DNA of 64,000 bases from DASXQK01 sp963724385. GTDB lineage: Bacteria; Pseudomonadota; Alphaproteobacteria; Dongiales; Dongiaceae. The notes below the pieces were generated by a model, which saw only the letters and a list, made by a program, of their open reading frames with translations, made no database searches and was not told the origin of the DNA. The DNA lies in NCBI GenBank assembly GCA_963724385.1, contig CAVRUJ010000001.1:992001-1056000 (forward strand), read 5' to 3'. Below, piece by piece: positions 50,831 to 59,984 of this stretch (position 1 is its first letter; every line of letters starts with the position of its first letter). The translations under genes and the position numbers were made by a program.

Positions 50831-51772
50831 CTACAGCGCATCGAAGGCCCCCAGGCGCTTGGCTGCAGCGAGATAAAGCGCCATCACCAGGATCGGCACC
50901 AAGGTGAAGGCGGCGGCGGCCGGGATGTTGCCGGCCGTGCCCTGGTAGCTATAGACGACCATGCCAATGAAGGGCCGCGAGTTGCCGATCAGATTCGGGA
51001 TGATGTAGTCGCCCAGCGTTAACGAAAATGTGAAGATCGACCCGGCGGCGATTCCCGGGACGGCGAGCGGCAGAATGACGTTGCGGAACGTCTGGCGCGG
51101 ATGGGCGCCGAGATCGGCCGAAGCTTCAATCAGGCTGCGCGGCACGCGCTCCAGCGCCGCTTCCACCGGCAGGATCATGTAGGGCAGCCAGATATACATG
51201 AACACGATGCACGTGCCGATGTAGGAGGCGGAGAGCGATGGTCCGCCCACCACCGGGAGCGCGAGGATCCCGTCGAGCAGGCCATCGAGGCCGACCAGGC
51301 CGAAGAGCCAGGTAATGACGCCCTCCTTGGCGAGGATCAGCTTCCAGCTGTAAACGCGGACCAGATAGTTGGACCAGAGCGGCAGCATGACCGCGAGATA
51401 GAACACGGCCTTGGCCCGGAGCCCCGCGAAGCGCGCCATGTAGTAAGCGAGCGGAAAGCCGATGATGGCGCAGCCCAGGGTGACCGAGGCCGCCATGACC
51501 ACGGTGCGCAGGATGATATCGAGGCTGGCCGGCTGAAACAGCTCGCAATAGGTCTTCAAGGTCGGCTGATAGACCGTGAGGCCGGAGAAGTCGTCGACCG
51601 AAAACATGCTCTGGGCGAGCAATGCCGCGAGCGAACCCAAATAGACCACGCCCAGCCAGAGCATGGGGGGAAGCAGCAGAAGCGCCAGCGTCAGCTTGGG
51701 GCGCCGATAGAGAAAGTTGGAGAAGCGCCTGAGCAGTCCCCGCGCCGGCGCCTCCGCGGCGGCCGCGCTCAC
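50831..51772 (-). CDS. ABC transporter permease, PotB-like
   Basis: 313 residues, six membrane helices. TLALLLLPPMLWLGVVYLGS opens the transmembrane part; the EAA loop reads EASADLGAHPRQTFRNVILP. First permease of the polyamine-type importer. Start GTG 51772 overlaps the stop of the ATPase gene (GTGA), showing translational coupling. Confidence 0.9.
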   Translation of the reverse strand: MSAAAAEAPARGLLRRFSNFLYRRPKLTLALLLLPPMLWLGVVYLGSLAALLAQSMFSVDDFSGLTVYQPTLKTYCELFQPASLDIILRTVVMAASVTLGCAIIGFPLAYYMARFAGLRAKAVFYLAVMLPLWSNYLVRVYSWKLILAKEGVITWLFGLVGLDGLLDGILALPVVGGPSLSASYIGTCIVFMYIWLPYMILPVEAALERVPRSLIEASADLGAHPRQTFRNVILPLAVPGIAAGSIFTFSLTLGDYIIPNLIGNSRPFIGMVVYSYQGTAGNIPAAAAFTLVPILVMALYLAAAKRLGAFDAL

Positions 51773-52806
51773 GGCCGCATCTCCTGGATATGAGACCGCT
51801 GCCAGATGAGACGCACGGGCTGGCCCTGGCGGCCGGAGGCGCTCACCGCCGTTTCCTCGCGGTTCTGCTCGATGACGATGAGCTCGCCGCCCTTGGCGAG
51901 CGCGACGCCGAAGCGGGTGCTGGCGCCGAGGTAGAGGACGCTCGAGATGGTCCCGTCCGCCGAGCAGGAATCAGTTGGCACCGGCGCGTCGGGCGCGGCC
52001 AGGAGGATCTTCTCCGGCCGGATGGAAAAGGCCGCAGGCGCTCCTGCCACCGCGGCGGCGGCGGCGCCCGAAAGTATGTTGGAGACGCCTACGAAGCCGG
52101 CGACGAAGGCCGTGGCCGGGTGCTCGTAGATTTCGTCCGGCCGGCCGATCTGCTCGATCCTGCCCTTGTTGAACACGGCGATGCGGTCGCTCATGGAGAG
52201 CGCCTCGCCCTGGTCGTGGGTCACGTAAATGAAGGTGATGCCGACCTTGCGTTGGATCGCCTTCAACTCCACCTGCATCTGCTCGCGGAGCTTGAGATCG
52301 AGGGCGCCCAGCGGCTCATCCAGCAGCAGCACGCTCGGCTCATTGACGAGGGCGCGGGCGAGGGCCACGCGCTGGCGCTGGCCGCCGGAAAGCTGGGAGG
52401 GCTTGCGCCGGCCCATGCCCGAAAGCGCCACCATGGCCAGCATGGTTTCGGTCCGGGCGGCGCGCTCGGCCTTCGGCATCTTACGGATCATCAGGCCATA
52501 GGCGACGTTCTCCGCCACGCTCATGTGGGGAAACAGGGCGTAGTCCTGGAACACGGTGTTGACGTCGCGCTCATAAGGCGGCACCCCGGCCATGGGGAGG
52601 CCGCGGATCAATACCTCGCCCGCGGTCGGCTGTTCGAAGCCGGCGATCAGCCTGAGGCAGGTGGTCTTGCCGGAGCCGGAAGGCCCCAGCATGGAGAAGA
52701 ACTCGCCTTCGGCGATGTCGAAGCTGAGGCTGTCGGCCGCCCGCACCTCGCCGTAGTGCCGGCTGACGTTGCGGAAGGAAACGGCGCTCGGCTTCTTCTC
52801 GTCCAT
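51769..52806 (-). CDS. ABC transporter ATP-binding protein, PotA-like
   Basis: 345 residues: Walker A MLGPSGSGKTTCLRLIAGFE, Q-loop NTVFQDYALFPHMSV, signature QLSGGQRQRVALARALV, Walker B VLLLDEPLGALDLKLREQ and the H-loop YVTHDQGEALSMSDRIAVF, then a C-terminal TOBE domain. It energises import by the two permeases downstream. The family also includes putrescine, Fe3+ and opine importers. Confidence 0.93.
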   Translation of the reverse strand: MDEKKPSAVSFRNVSRHYGEVRAADSLSFDIAEGEFFSMLGPSGSGKTTCLRLIAGFEQPTAGEVLIRGLPMAGVPPYERDVNTVFQDYALFPHMSVAENVAYGLMIRKMPKAERAARTETMLAMVALSGMGRRKPSQLSGGQRQRVALARALVNEPSVLLLDEPLGALDLKLREQMQVELKAIQRKVGITFIYVTHDQGEALSMSDRIAVFNKGRIEQIGRPDEIYEHPATAFVAGFVGVSNILSGAAAAAVAGAPAAFSIRPEKILLAAPDAPVPTDSCSADGTISSVLYLGASTRFGVALAKGGELIVIEQNREETAVSASGRQGQPVRLIWQRSHIQEMRP

Positions 52807-52870
52807 GTCGGCGAAGGTTCAAGGAAAAGGCGAGGCGGACGGGCTGCCTCTCAGCCCGTCCGCCGGACGC

Positions 52871-54034
52871 TTACTGTCCGCTTTGGATCGCCAAATAGGC
52901 GCTGGCCCAATCCTTGTAGGGCACGCAAGTCCGTCCGCCGCCGCAGTCGGCGACCGGCGTGCGCCAGAAGCTGATCTTGTCGAAGTTGTCGGCCCCGTTG
53001 GTCTTGCATCCAGTGTCGCCGAGGAGCGCGTTGCCCTTGCAGGCCGCGGGCACGGCAGGGACGCTGCCGAACCAGGCGGCGAGGTCGCCCTGGAGCTTGG
53101 CCGAGAGCGAATGCTCCAGCCACATGTAGGCGCAGTTCGGATGCGGTGCATGGGCGTGCATCATGGTCGTATCCGCCCAGCCGGTGGCCCCTTCTTCCGG
53201 TATGACGCTGTCGATCGGCTGCTTGTTGCTGTCTCGCAGCAGATTCACCTGATAGGGCCAGGAGGTTGCAGCGACCACACCCTCGGAGGTGAAGTCCTGG
53301 GTCTGCTGGGTCGCATCGCTCCAGTATTTCTGGACGATCTGGCGCTGGCCGCGGAGCAGGTCGAGAGCGGCCTGGAACTGCTTCTGGTCGAGCTCATAGG
53401 GATCGGTGATGCCGAGCTCGGGCCGATGGTATTTCAGATAGAGCGCAGCGTCGGCGATATAGATCGGCCCGTAATACGCCTGGACCCGGCCCTTGTTGGA
53501 TTTGCCGTCGGGCAGCGTCATCTCCTCGAACACCACCTGCCAGCTCTTCGGCGGCTCCTTGAAGACCTTGGTATTGTACATCAGCACGTTCGGCCCCCAT
53601 TGATAGGGCGTGCCGTAATGATGGCCGTTGACCGTGTGCCAGGCGCCGTTCTGCAGGCGCGGGTCCACGTTCTTCCAGCTTGGGATCAGGTCGGTGTTGA
53701 TCTCTTGCACCGTATGGCCGGCGATGAGCCGCAAGGTGGCATCGCCGGAGGCGGTCACCAGGTCGAAGCCGCCGCCATTCATGAGGGAGACCATCTCATC
53801 CGAGGTGCCGGCCACCTTGGCGTTGACCTTGCAGCCGGTCTGCTTCTCGAAGTCCGTCACCCAGTCGTAGTTCTTGTCGTTGGCGCCGCGCTCGATGTAG
53901 CCGGCCCAGGCGACGATATCGACCTCGCCTTCGCCCGGTCCGATCTTGGTCATCATGTCGGCGTCGGCCGTGGCCGCAGCGAACAGAACGCCCAGCGCTG
54001 ACGCTGCGATTACCCGCGAATATCTCCCCGTCAT
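52871..54034 (-). CDS. ABC transporter substrate-binding protein, PotD/PotF-like
   Basis: 387 residues with a cleavable signal (VIAASALGVLFAAATADA). Mature protein has VDIVAWAGYIERGANDKNYD, DWVTDFEKQTGCKVNAKVAG, MVSLMNGGGFDLVTASGD and TMMHAHAPHPNCAYMWLEHS. It belongs to the spermidine/putrescine-binding family. First gene of the four-gene transporter group; the nearby puuB-like gene supports a polyamine substrate. Confidence 0.9.
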   Translation of the reverse strand: MTGRYSRVIAASALGVLFAAATADADMMTKIGPGEGEVDIVAWAGYIERGANDKNYDWVTDFEKQTGCKVNAKVAGTSDEMVSLMNGGGFDLVTASGDATLRLIAGHTVQEINTDLIPSWKNVDPRLQNGAWHTVNGHHYGTPYQWGPNVLMYNTKVFKEPPKSWQVVFEEMTLPDGKSNKGRVQAYYGPIYIADAALYLKYHRPELGITDPYELDQKQFQAALDLLRGQRQIVQKYWSDATQQTQDFTSEGVVAATSWPYQVNLLRDSNKQPIDSVIPEEGATGWADTTMMHAHAPHPNCAYMWLEHSLSAKLQGDLAAWFGSVPAVPAACKGNALLGDTGCKTNGADNFDKISFWRTPVADCGGGRTCVPYKDWASAYLAIQSGQ

Positions 54035-54112
54035 GGCTCCTCCTGCCCCAGCAGTTTATGCTTGAATTCGATGGGATTTGCGCACCCAGGCTACCCCGCG
54101 GCCCGCCGCTTG

Positions 54113-55189
54113 TTAAGCCGGATTGTGCCTCTCTGCCTCTGACGCGGCGGATTCGTCCGCGCCCCGGAAGGCGGCCAGCCCGGCTTTGAGGCTGGCTGGC
54201 TCGATATCCCTGGTGATGAAGACGAGACGGGTCTTGCGGTCGCCATCCGGCCAGGCCGGCAGCTCGACCGGCGGATGGAAGAGGTGCTGAACGCCATGTA
54301 TGGCAACCGGGCCGCTGCTGCCGGCCACGTTCAGCAGGCCCTTGATGCGCAACAGATCTGCGCCGTGGAGGGCGATCAGGCTTTCGATCCAGTCGGCGAA
54401 GCGTCCCCAGTCCAGCGGCCGATTCCAGGTCAGGCAGAAGGCACGGATATGGTCGTCATGGCGGTTGCGGTCCAGCGGATGGTCGTGGCCATGGTCATGG
54501 CCTCCTTCTCCATAGGCCTCGGACCTGAGCCACGCCTGGGCTTCCAGGCTCTTGGTCGTCGGGTTGTAGAGCCCGGCGTCGAGGATGAGGGCGGGATCGA
54601 TGCGACCCTGTTCGGCCAGCAAGATGGGCGCGGCCGGGTTGAGACGGCGAAGCCGGTCTCTCAGCGCCGCGACTTCGCCGGCGAGATCGGTCTTGGTCAG
54701 GACCAGCCTGTCGGCAACCGCCGCCTGCTTGACCGATTCCGCCTGGCGATCGAGTTGATCCATGGCGTTGACGGCGTCCACCGTGACGATGACCCCGTCC
54801 AGGCGATAGACGTCCGAAAGCAGCGGGTCCTGCATCAGGGTCTGGAGGACCGGCGCCGGATCGGCCAGGCCCGTGGTCTCGATCACGACCCGCCGGAAGT
54901 GAGGGATCTCGCCCTTGGCCCGGCGCTTGAATAGGCGGCGGAGCGCGTCCACCAGGTCGCCGCGCACGGTGCAGCAGAGGCAGCCGCTCGCCAGCAGCAC
55001 CATGTCTTCCCGCGCGGCCTCGACCAGGACATGGTCCAGGCCGACCTCGCCGAACTCGTTGATCACGACTGCCGTGTCGCTGAGCTCCGCCCGCGTCAGC
55101 AGGTATTTGAGCAAGGTCGTCTTGCCGCTGCCGAGAAAGCCGGTCAACACCGAGACCGGCAGACGCTCGGGCGGCTGGATTTCGTTCAT
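54113..55189 (-). CDS. CobW/COG0523 family GTPase (metallochaperone)
   Basis: 358 residues: Walker A VSVLTGFLGSGKTTLLKYLL, GCLCCTVRGDL (the CxCC metal site), ETTGLADPAP and LVLTKTDL (NKxD-type), then a His-rich linker GEGGHDHGHDHPLDRNRHDD and a C-terminal CobW domain. It likely delivers zinc or another metal to target proteins. ATG 55189 overlaps the heme A synthase stop (ATGA). Confidence 0.92.
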   Translation of the reverse strand: MNEIQPPERLPVSVLTGFLGSGKTTLLKYLLTRAELSDTAVVINEFGEVGLDHVLVEAAREDMVLLASGCLCCTVRGDLVDALRRLFKRRAKGEIPHFRRVVIETTGLADPAPVLQTLMQDPLLSDVYRLDGVIVTVDAVNAMDQLDRQAESVKQAAVADRLVLTKTDLAGEVAALRDRLRRLNPAAPILLAEQGRIDPALILDAGLYNPTTKSLEAQAWLRSEAYGEGGHDHGHDHPLDRNRHDDHIRAFCLTWNRPLDWGRFADWIESLIALHGADLLRIKGLLNVAGSSGPVAIHGVQHLFHPPVELPAWPDGDRKTRLVFITRDIEPASLKAGLAAFRGADESAASEAERHNPA

Positions 55190-56232
55190 TGCCGGCCGCG
55201 GTAACTGTGGAGCGCCCAGAGCGTCAGGGTGAGCAGCATCACCGCGCCCGCCTGATGGGCCGCGGCCAATGGCACGGGCACCACGAGCAGCAGGGTCGAT
55301 ATGCCAAGGGTCACCTGGATTGCCGCCATTCCGGCAAGGACATGGATCGGCAGACGCGCCTCGGCCGGCAGGCGCCCTCGGCGGAGCCAAAGCCCCGCCA
55401 CCGTCGCCGCCACGATCATGGCGAGCCATCGGTGGATGAATTGGGCCGTCGTCGGATTCTCGAAAGGATTGCGCCACGCCGGTTCGAGGGCCAGGAGATC
55501 GCCCGGGACAAGTTGCCCACCCATAAGGGGAAAGCTGTTGTAGATCTTGCCGCCATCGAGCCCGGCGGTGAACCCTCCCATGGTCAGTGTCGCGACGACG
55601 AGGACCATAAGGACCAGGACGTGACGTCGGATCGCGGCTGCGCCGGGGAGCACCGGTCGCTCTGGGCGAATGAGGCCGAAGGCGATCCACAGCATGTAGG
55701 CATAAATGGTCAGGCCCGACAGCAGATGGGCGACCAGGCGGTATTGGCTCACGTCGGTGCGAACCGCCAGCCCGCTTTCGACCATGAACCAGCCGAGCGC
55801 TCCCTGCAGCCCGCCCAGCACGAAGAGGGCGACGAGATGGGGCCGGAGCGAGGCCTTGATCCGCCCGGAGGCGAAAAGCCAGAGCCCGGGTATGGCAAAG
55901 GCGAAGCCGATGAGTCGGCCCCAAAGGCGGTGCGCATATTCCCACCAGAAGATCCCCTTGAATTGGTCGAGGGTCATGTCGGGGTGGAGCTGCTGGAACT
56001 CGGGGATGGCCTTGTAGTGATCGAATTCCTGCTGCCATTGGCCGGCATCGAGCGGTGGGATCACGCCCGAGATGGGCTTCCACTCGGTGATGGAGAGCCC
56101 CAATTCCGTGAGCCGCGTGATCCCGCCGAGCACGACCATGACGAAGATCATGGCGGCGACGGCGGTGAGCCACCGGGCGACCAAGCGGTCGTCCGCCACG
56201 GGGCGGCGGGGAAGGGCGATGGCTTGTGTCAT
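55186..56232 (-). CDS. ctaA: Heme A synthase
   Basis: 348 residues with eight membrane helices, type 2 CtaA/Cox15. FVMVVLGGITRLTELGLSIT, WWEYAHRLWGRLIGFAFAIP (heme-ligand His), then YRLVAHLLSGLTIYAYMLWI, FIHRWLAMIVAATVAGLWLR and AAAHQAGAVMLLTLTLWALH carry further histidines. It oxidises the heme O methyl for cytochrome aa3 oxidase. It is translationally coupled to the CobW gene. Confidence 0.95.
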   Translation of the reverse strand: MTQAIALPRRPVADDRLVARWLTAVAAMIFVMVVLGGITRLTELGLSITEWKPISGVIPPLDAGQWQQEFDHYKAIPEFQQLHPDMTLDQFKGIFWWEYAHRLWGRLIGFAFAIPGLWLFASGRIKASLRPHLVALFVLGGLQGALGWFMVESGLAVRTDVSQYRLVAHLLSGLTIYAYMLWIAFGLIRPERPVLPGAAAIRRHVLVLMVLVVATLTMGGFTAGLDGGKIYNSFPLMGGQLVPGDLLALEPAWRNPFENPTTAQFIHRWLAMIVAATVAGLWLRRGRLPAEARLPIHVLAGMAAIQVTLGISTLLLVVPVPLAAAHQAGAVMLLTLTLWALHSYRGRQ

Positions 56233-56291
56233 GTGTTGTAGAGCGCGGGCGCACCGCGCGGGGGCTTTCTAGCCGATAGGGGACAAACCGG

Positions 56292-56555
56292 CTAGTGCAG
56301 CGTGAGGTAAGCTCCAGTCAAGCGCAACTCGCCGGCGGAGACGAGATGGGTCGAGGCGACGGTCACCGAATGCAGCCGCCCTTCGATCCTGTCGCGCCAG
56401 AAGTCGAGGAACCGGCGCAGCGCGGGAAATTCGGGGGCGAGGTCGTAGTCTTGCCACGTGTAGCTCTGGAGCAGGCTCGGGTGATCAGGCAGGTGGTAGA
56501 GGATTTCCGCGGTGGTGAGGCGGAAGCCTCGAAGCTGGCGAACCAGCGTGGCCAT
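56292..56555 (-). CDS. usg: Usg-family protein
   Basis: 87 residues: LRGFRLTTAEILYHLPDHPS, LLQSYTWQDYDLAPEFPALR, then RDRIEGRLHSVTVAS. This pattern is that of the small alphaproteobacterial Usg family, first seen upstream of trpF in Caulobacter; its function is not proven. ATG 56555 follows GGAGGG. Confidence 0.88.
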   Translation of the reverse strand: MATLVRQLRGFRLTTAEILYHLPDHPSLLQSYTWQDYDLAPEFPALRRFLDFWRDRIEGRLHSVTVASTHLVSAGELRLTGAYLTLH

Positions 56556-56729
56556 CTCATCCCTCCGGTCCTGTCCTTCAGCGCTGCGGCCGCTTCTCAA
56601 CCCGCCGCCGGGCTTCCCCGTCCGAAAGTATGCTCCGAGTCGGCTGCGGAGATAAATAAAAACCGCAACAATTCCAATTAGTTAGCAGCCAAGCTCCAGG
56701 ATTGCTGCCAGATTCCGCCGGCAAGGCTC

Positions 56730-56758
56730 TTGACTGGCCGCGCGTCCTTCTCTATGTC
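56730..56758 (+). promoter_or_regulatory. Predicted housekeeping promoter of groESL
   Basis: TTGACT (56730-56735), 17 bases, TATGTC (56753-56758), directly followed by the CIRCE element. The arrangement is typical for HrcA-controlled groESL. Confidence 0.7.
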
Positions 56759-56759
56759 G

Positions 56760-56786
56760 CTGGCACTCCATTGGCCCGAGTGCTAG
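56760..56786 (+). promoter_or_regulatory. CIRCE operator (HrcA binding site)
   Basis: CTGGCACTC-N9-GAGTGCTAG matches the CIRCE consensus (TTAGCACTC-N9-GAGTGCTAA) in spacing and most positions. It lies 76 bases before the groES start. HrcA repression is therefore expected. Confidence 0.88.
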
Positions 56787-56861
56787 CAACCGTCCCTCGC
56801 CGGGCCGGGCTCTGGTCTCGGGTCTTGTCGAAAAATTCAATCCCTACAGGAGGTTATGCCA

Positions 56862-57179
56862 ATGAAGTTCCGTCCCCTGCATGATCGGGTGGTGGTGCGT
56901 CGGATCGAGTCCGAAGAGAAGACCGCCGGCGGCATCATCATCCCCGACACGGCCAAGGAAAAGCCGATGGAAGGCGAAGTCATCGCTGTCGGCCCGGGCG
57001 CGCGCAACGAGAAGGGCGAAATCGTCGCCCTCGACGTCAGGGCCGGCGATCGGATCCTGTTCGGCAAGTGGTCGGGCAGCGAGGTCAAGATCGACGGTCA
57101 GGATCTCCTCATCATGAAGGAGTCCGACATCATGGGCGTCATCGAAGGCGCCAAGGCCAGCGGCAAGAAGGCCGCCTGA
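56862..57179 (+). CDS. groES: Co-chaperonin GroES
   Basis: 105 residues: MKFRPLHDRVVVRRIESEEK, TAGGIIIPDTAKEKPMEGEV and DRILFGKWSGSEVKIDGQDL. It caps the GroEL chamber. ATG 56862 is chosen because AGGAGG (56848-56853) sits eight bases upstream and family proteins begin MKFRPL; ATG 56856 would be only two bases away. Confidence 0.96.
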   Translation: MKFRPLHDRVVVRRIESEEKTAGGIIIPDTAKEKPMEGEVIAVGPGARNEKGEIVALDVRAGDRILFGKWSGSEVKIDGQDLLIMKESDIMGVIEGAKASGKKAA

Positions 57180-57219
57180 GCATCCAAGCCAGACAAGAGC
57201 AAGAGAAGGATCATCGACA

Positions 57220-58866
<1,647 letters not shown>

Positions 58867-58890
58867 AGTCCGATCGTCCGAAGCGAACGG

Positions 58891-58919
58891 AAAGGGCCGC
58901 CCCTCGGGGCGGCCCTTTT
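58891..58919 (+). terminator. Intrinsic terminator of groESL
   Basis: AAAGGGCCGCCCC (58891-58903) pairs with GGGGCGGCCCTTT (58906-58918), ending in T. It is 25 bases after the groL stop. Confidence 0.9.
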
Positions 58920-58949
58920 CATTTCGGGTCCGGAAGCGGGAAGAAAGGA

Positions 58950-59087
58950 AGATGAACCACAGAGGCACAGAGGCACAGAGAAGCAAGATAGGAAGAGAGG
59001 ATTCTTGGGCCGCTTGGCGGCCCAGTTTCTTCTCCTTTCTTTCTCCTCTGTGTCTCTGTGCCTCTGTGCCTCTGTGGTCATCTTTCA
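58950..59087. repeat. Long (about 138-bp) interrupted palindrome built of CACAGAGG units
   Basis: Left arm: GATGAACCACAGAGGCACAG and AGGCACAGAG, repeated units. Right arm from about 59030 is the reverse complement, ending with GTGGTCATC. In the centre TGGGCCGC (59006-59013) pairs with GCGGCCCA (59017-59024). Such CACAGAGGCACAGAG palindromes recur in many environmental genomes; no protein is encoded. The transcript could form one long stem. Confidence 0.8.
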
Positions 59088-59144
59088 TATGCTAAAGTAT
59101 CCACTTGACTATCCTGCGCCGTCGTTTTAGTAAAGCATATGCTT
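59086..59144. promoter_or_regulatory. Two ArsR-type operator candidates
   Basis: CATATGCT at 59086-59093 is inverted as AGCATATG at 59134-59141. The second is part of a perfect palindrome AAGCATATGCTT (59133-59144) that covers the ArsR start codon. Both are likely binding sites for the ArsR protein encoded next. Confidence 0.55.
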
Positions 59145-59501
59145 AACCATCAGGCATCCCTGGACGTCGTCTTCCATGCGCTGGCGGACCCCGCGCGCCG
59201 GGGCATGCTGGAGCGCTTGAGCCGGGGCCCGGCCTCGGTCAGCGAGCTCGCCCGGCCTTTGGAGATGTCGCTCGCCGCGGTCGTGCAGCATGTCCAGGTC
59301 CTCGAGGCGAGCCGCCTCGTCAGGACCCGCAAGCGCGGGCGGGTGCGGACCTGCAGCCTGGAGTCGGCCGCCTTCGCCGCCGCCGAATCCTGGCTCTCGG
59401 CGAGGCGCATGCTCTGGGAGCGGCGCCTCGACCGGCTGGGCGAATTGCTCGCTGCGGAAAATATTCCGTCGAAGAAGTCCACGAAGAAGAGGAAATCATG
59501 A
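59139..59501 (+). CDS. ArsR/SmtB family transcriptional regulator
   Basis: 120 residues with a winged helix: DVVFHALADPARRGMLERLS, ASVSELARPLEMSLAAVVQH and VQVLEASRLVRTRKRGRVRT. No metal-binding ELCVCDL-type motif, so it belongs to the non-metal group usually paired with an AHSA1 protein. ATG overlaps a palindrome; the stop overlaps the next gene by four bases (ATGA). Confidence 0.9.
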   Translation: MLNHQASLDVVFHALADPARRGMLERLSRGPASVSELARPLEMSLAAVVQHVQVLEASRLVRTRKRGRVRTCSLESAAFAAAESWLSARRMLWERRLDRLGELLAAENIPSKKSTKKRKS

Positions 59502-59974
59502 GCATTCCCCGGGCGACCCACGGCACTTTCACCATCGAGCGCCGATATGAAGCGGCGCCGGCGCGGGTCTTCGCGGCCTTCGCAGACCCCGCCATCAAGG
59601 CGCGCTGGTTCATCGGCCCGCCGGAGACCTGGAAGATCCTGAAGCGCGAGCTCGATTTCCGGGTCGGCGGCGGCGAGCTGCTGCAGGGCAGATTCGAAGG
59701 CAGGATCGAGACCCTCTACACCGCCCGCTATCACGAGATCGTCCCGGACCGGCGCATCGTCCTGGTCTACGACATGCATATCGACGGCAGGCACCATTCG
59801 GTGTCGATCGCGACCGTCGAGATGACGCCGGAGGGCGCCAGGACGCGCCTCTCTTTCACCGAGCAGGTCGTCTTCCTCGACGGCACGGACGGCAAGACCG
59901 GCACGGCATCGCGCGAGCGGGGGACAGGGGCCCATCTCGACCGGCTGAGCGGCGTGCTGGGCGGCCCTTCCTGA
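59498..59974 (+). CDS. AHSA1/SRPBCC-domain protein
   Basis: 158 residues: ERRYEAAPARVFAAFADPAI, KARWFIGPPETWKILKRELD, then ISIATVEMTPEG-like strands and LSFTEQVVFLDGTDG. SRPBCC proteins bind hydrophobic ligands. Translationally coupled to the ArsR gene; such pairs commonly form an autoregulated module. Confidence 0.9.
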   Translation: MSIPRATHGTFTIERRYEAAPARVFAAFADPAIKARWFIGPPETWKILKRELDFRVGGGELLQGRFEGRIETLYTARYHEIVPDRRIVLVYDMHIDGRHHSVSIATVEMTPEGARTRLSFTEQVVFLDGTDGKTGTASRERGTGAHLDRLSGVLGGPS

Positions 59975-59984
59975 TGAGGCGAAC

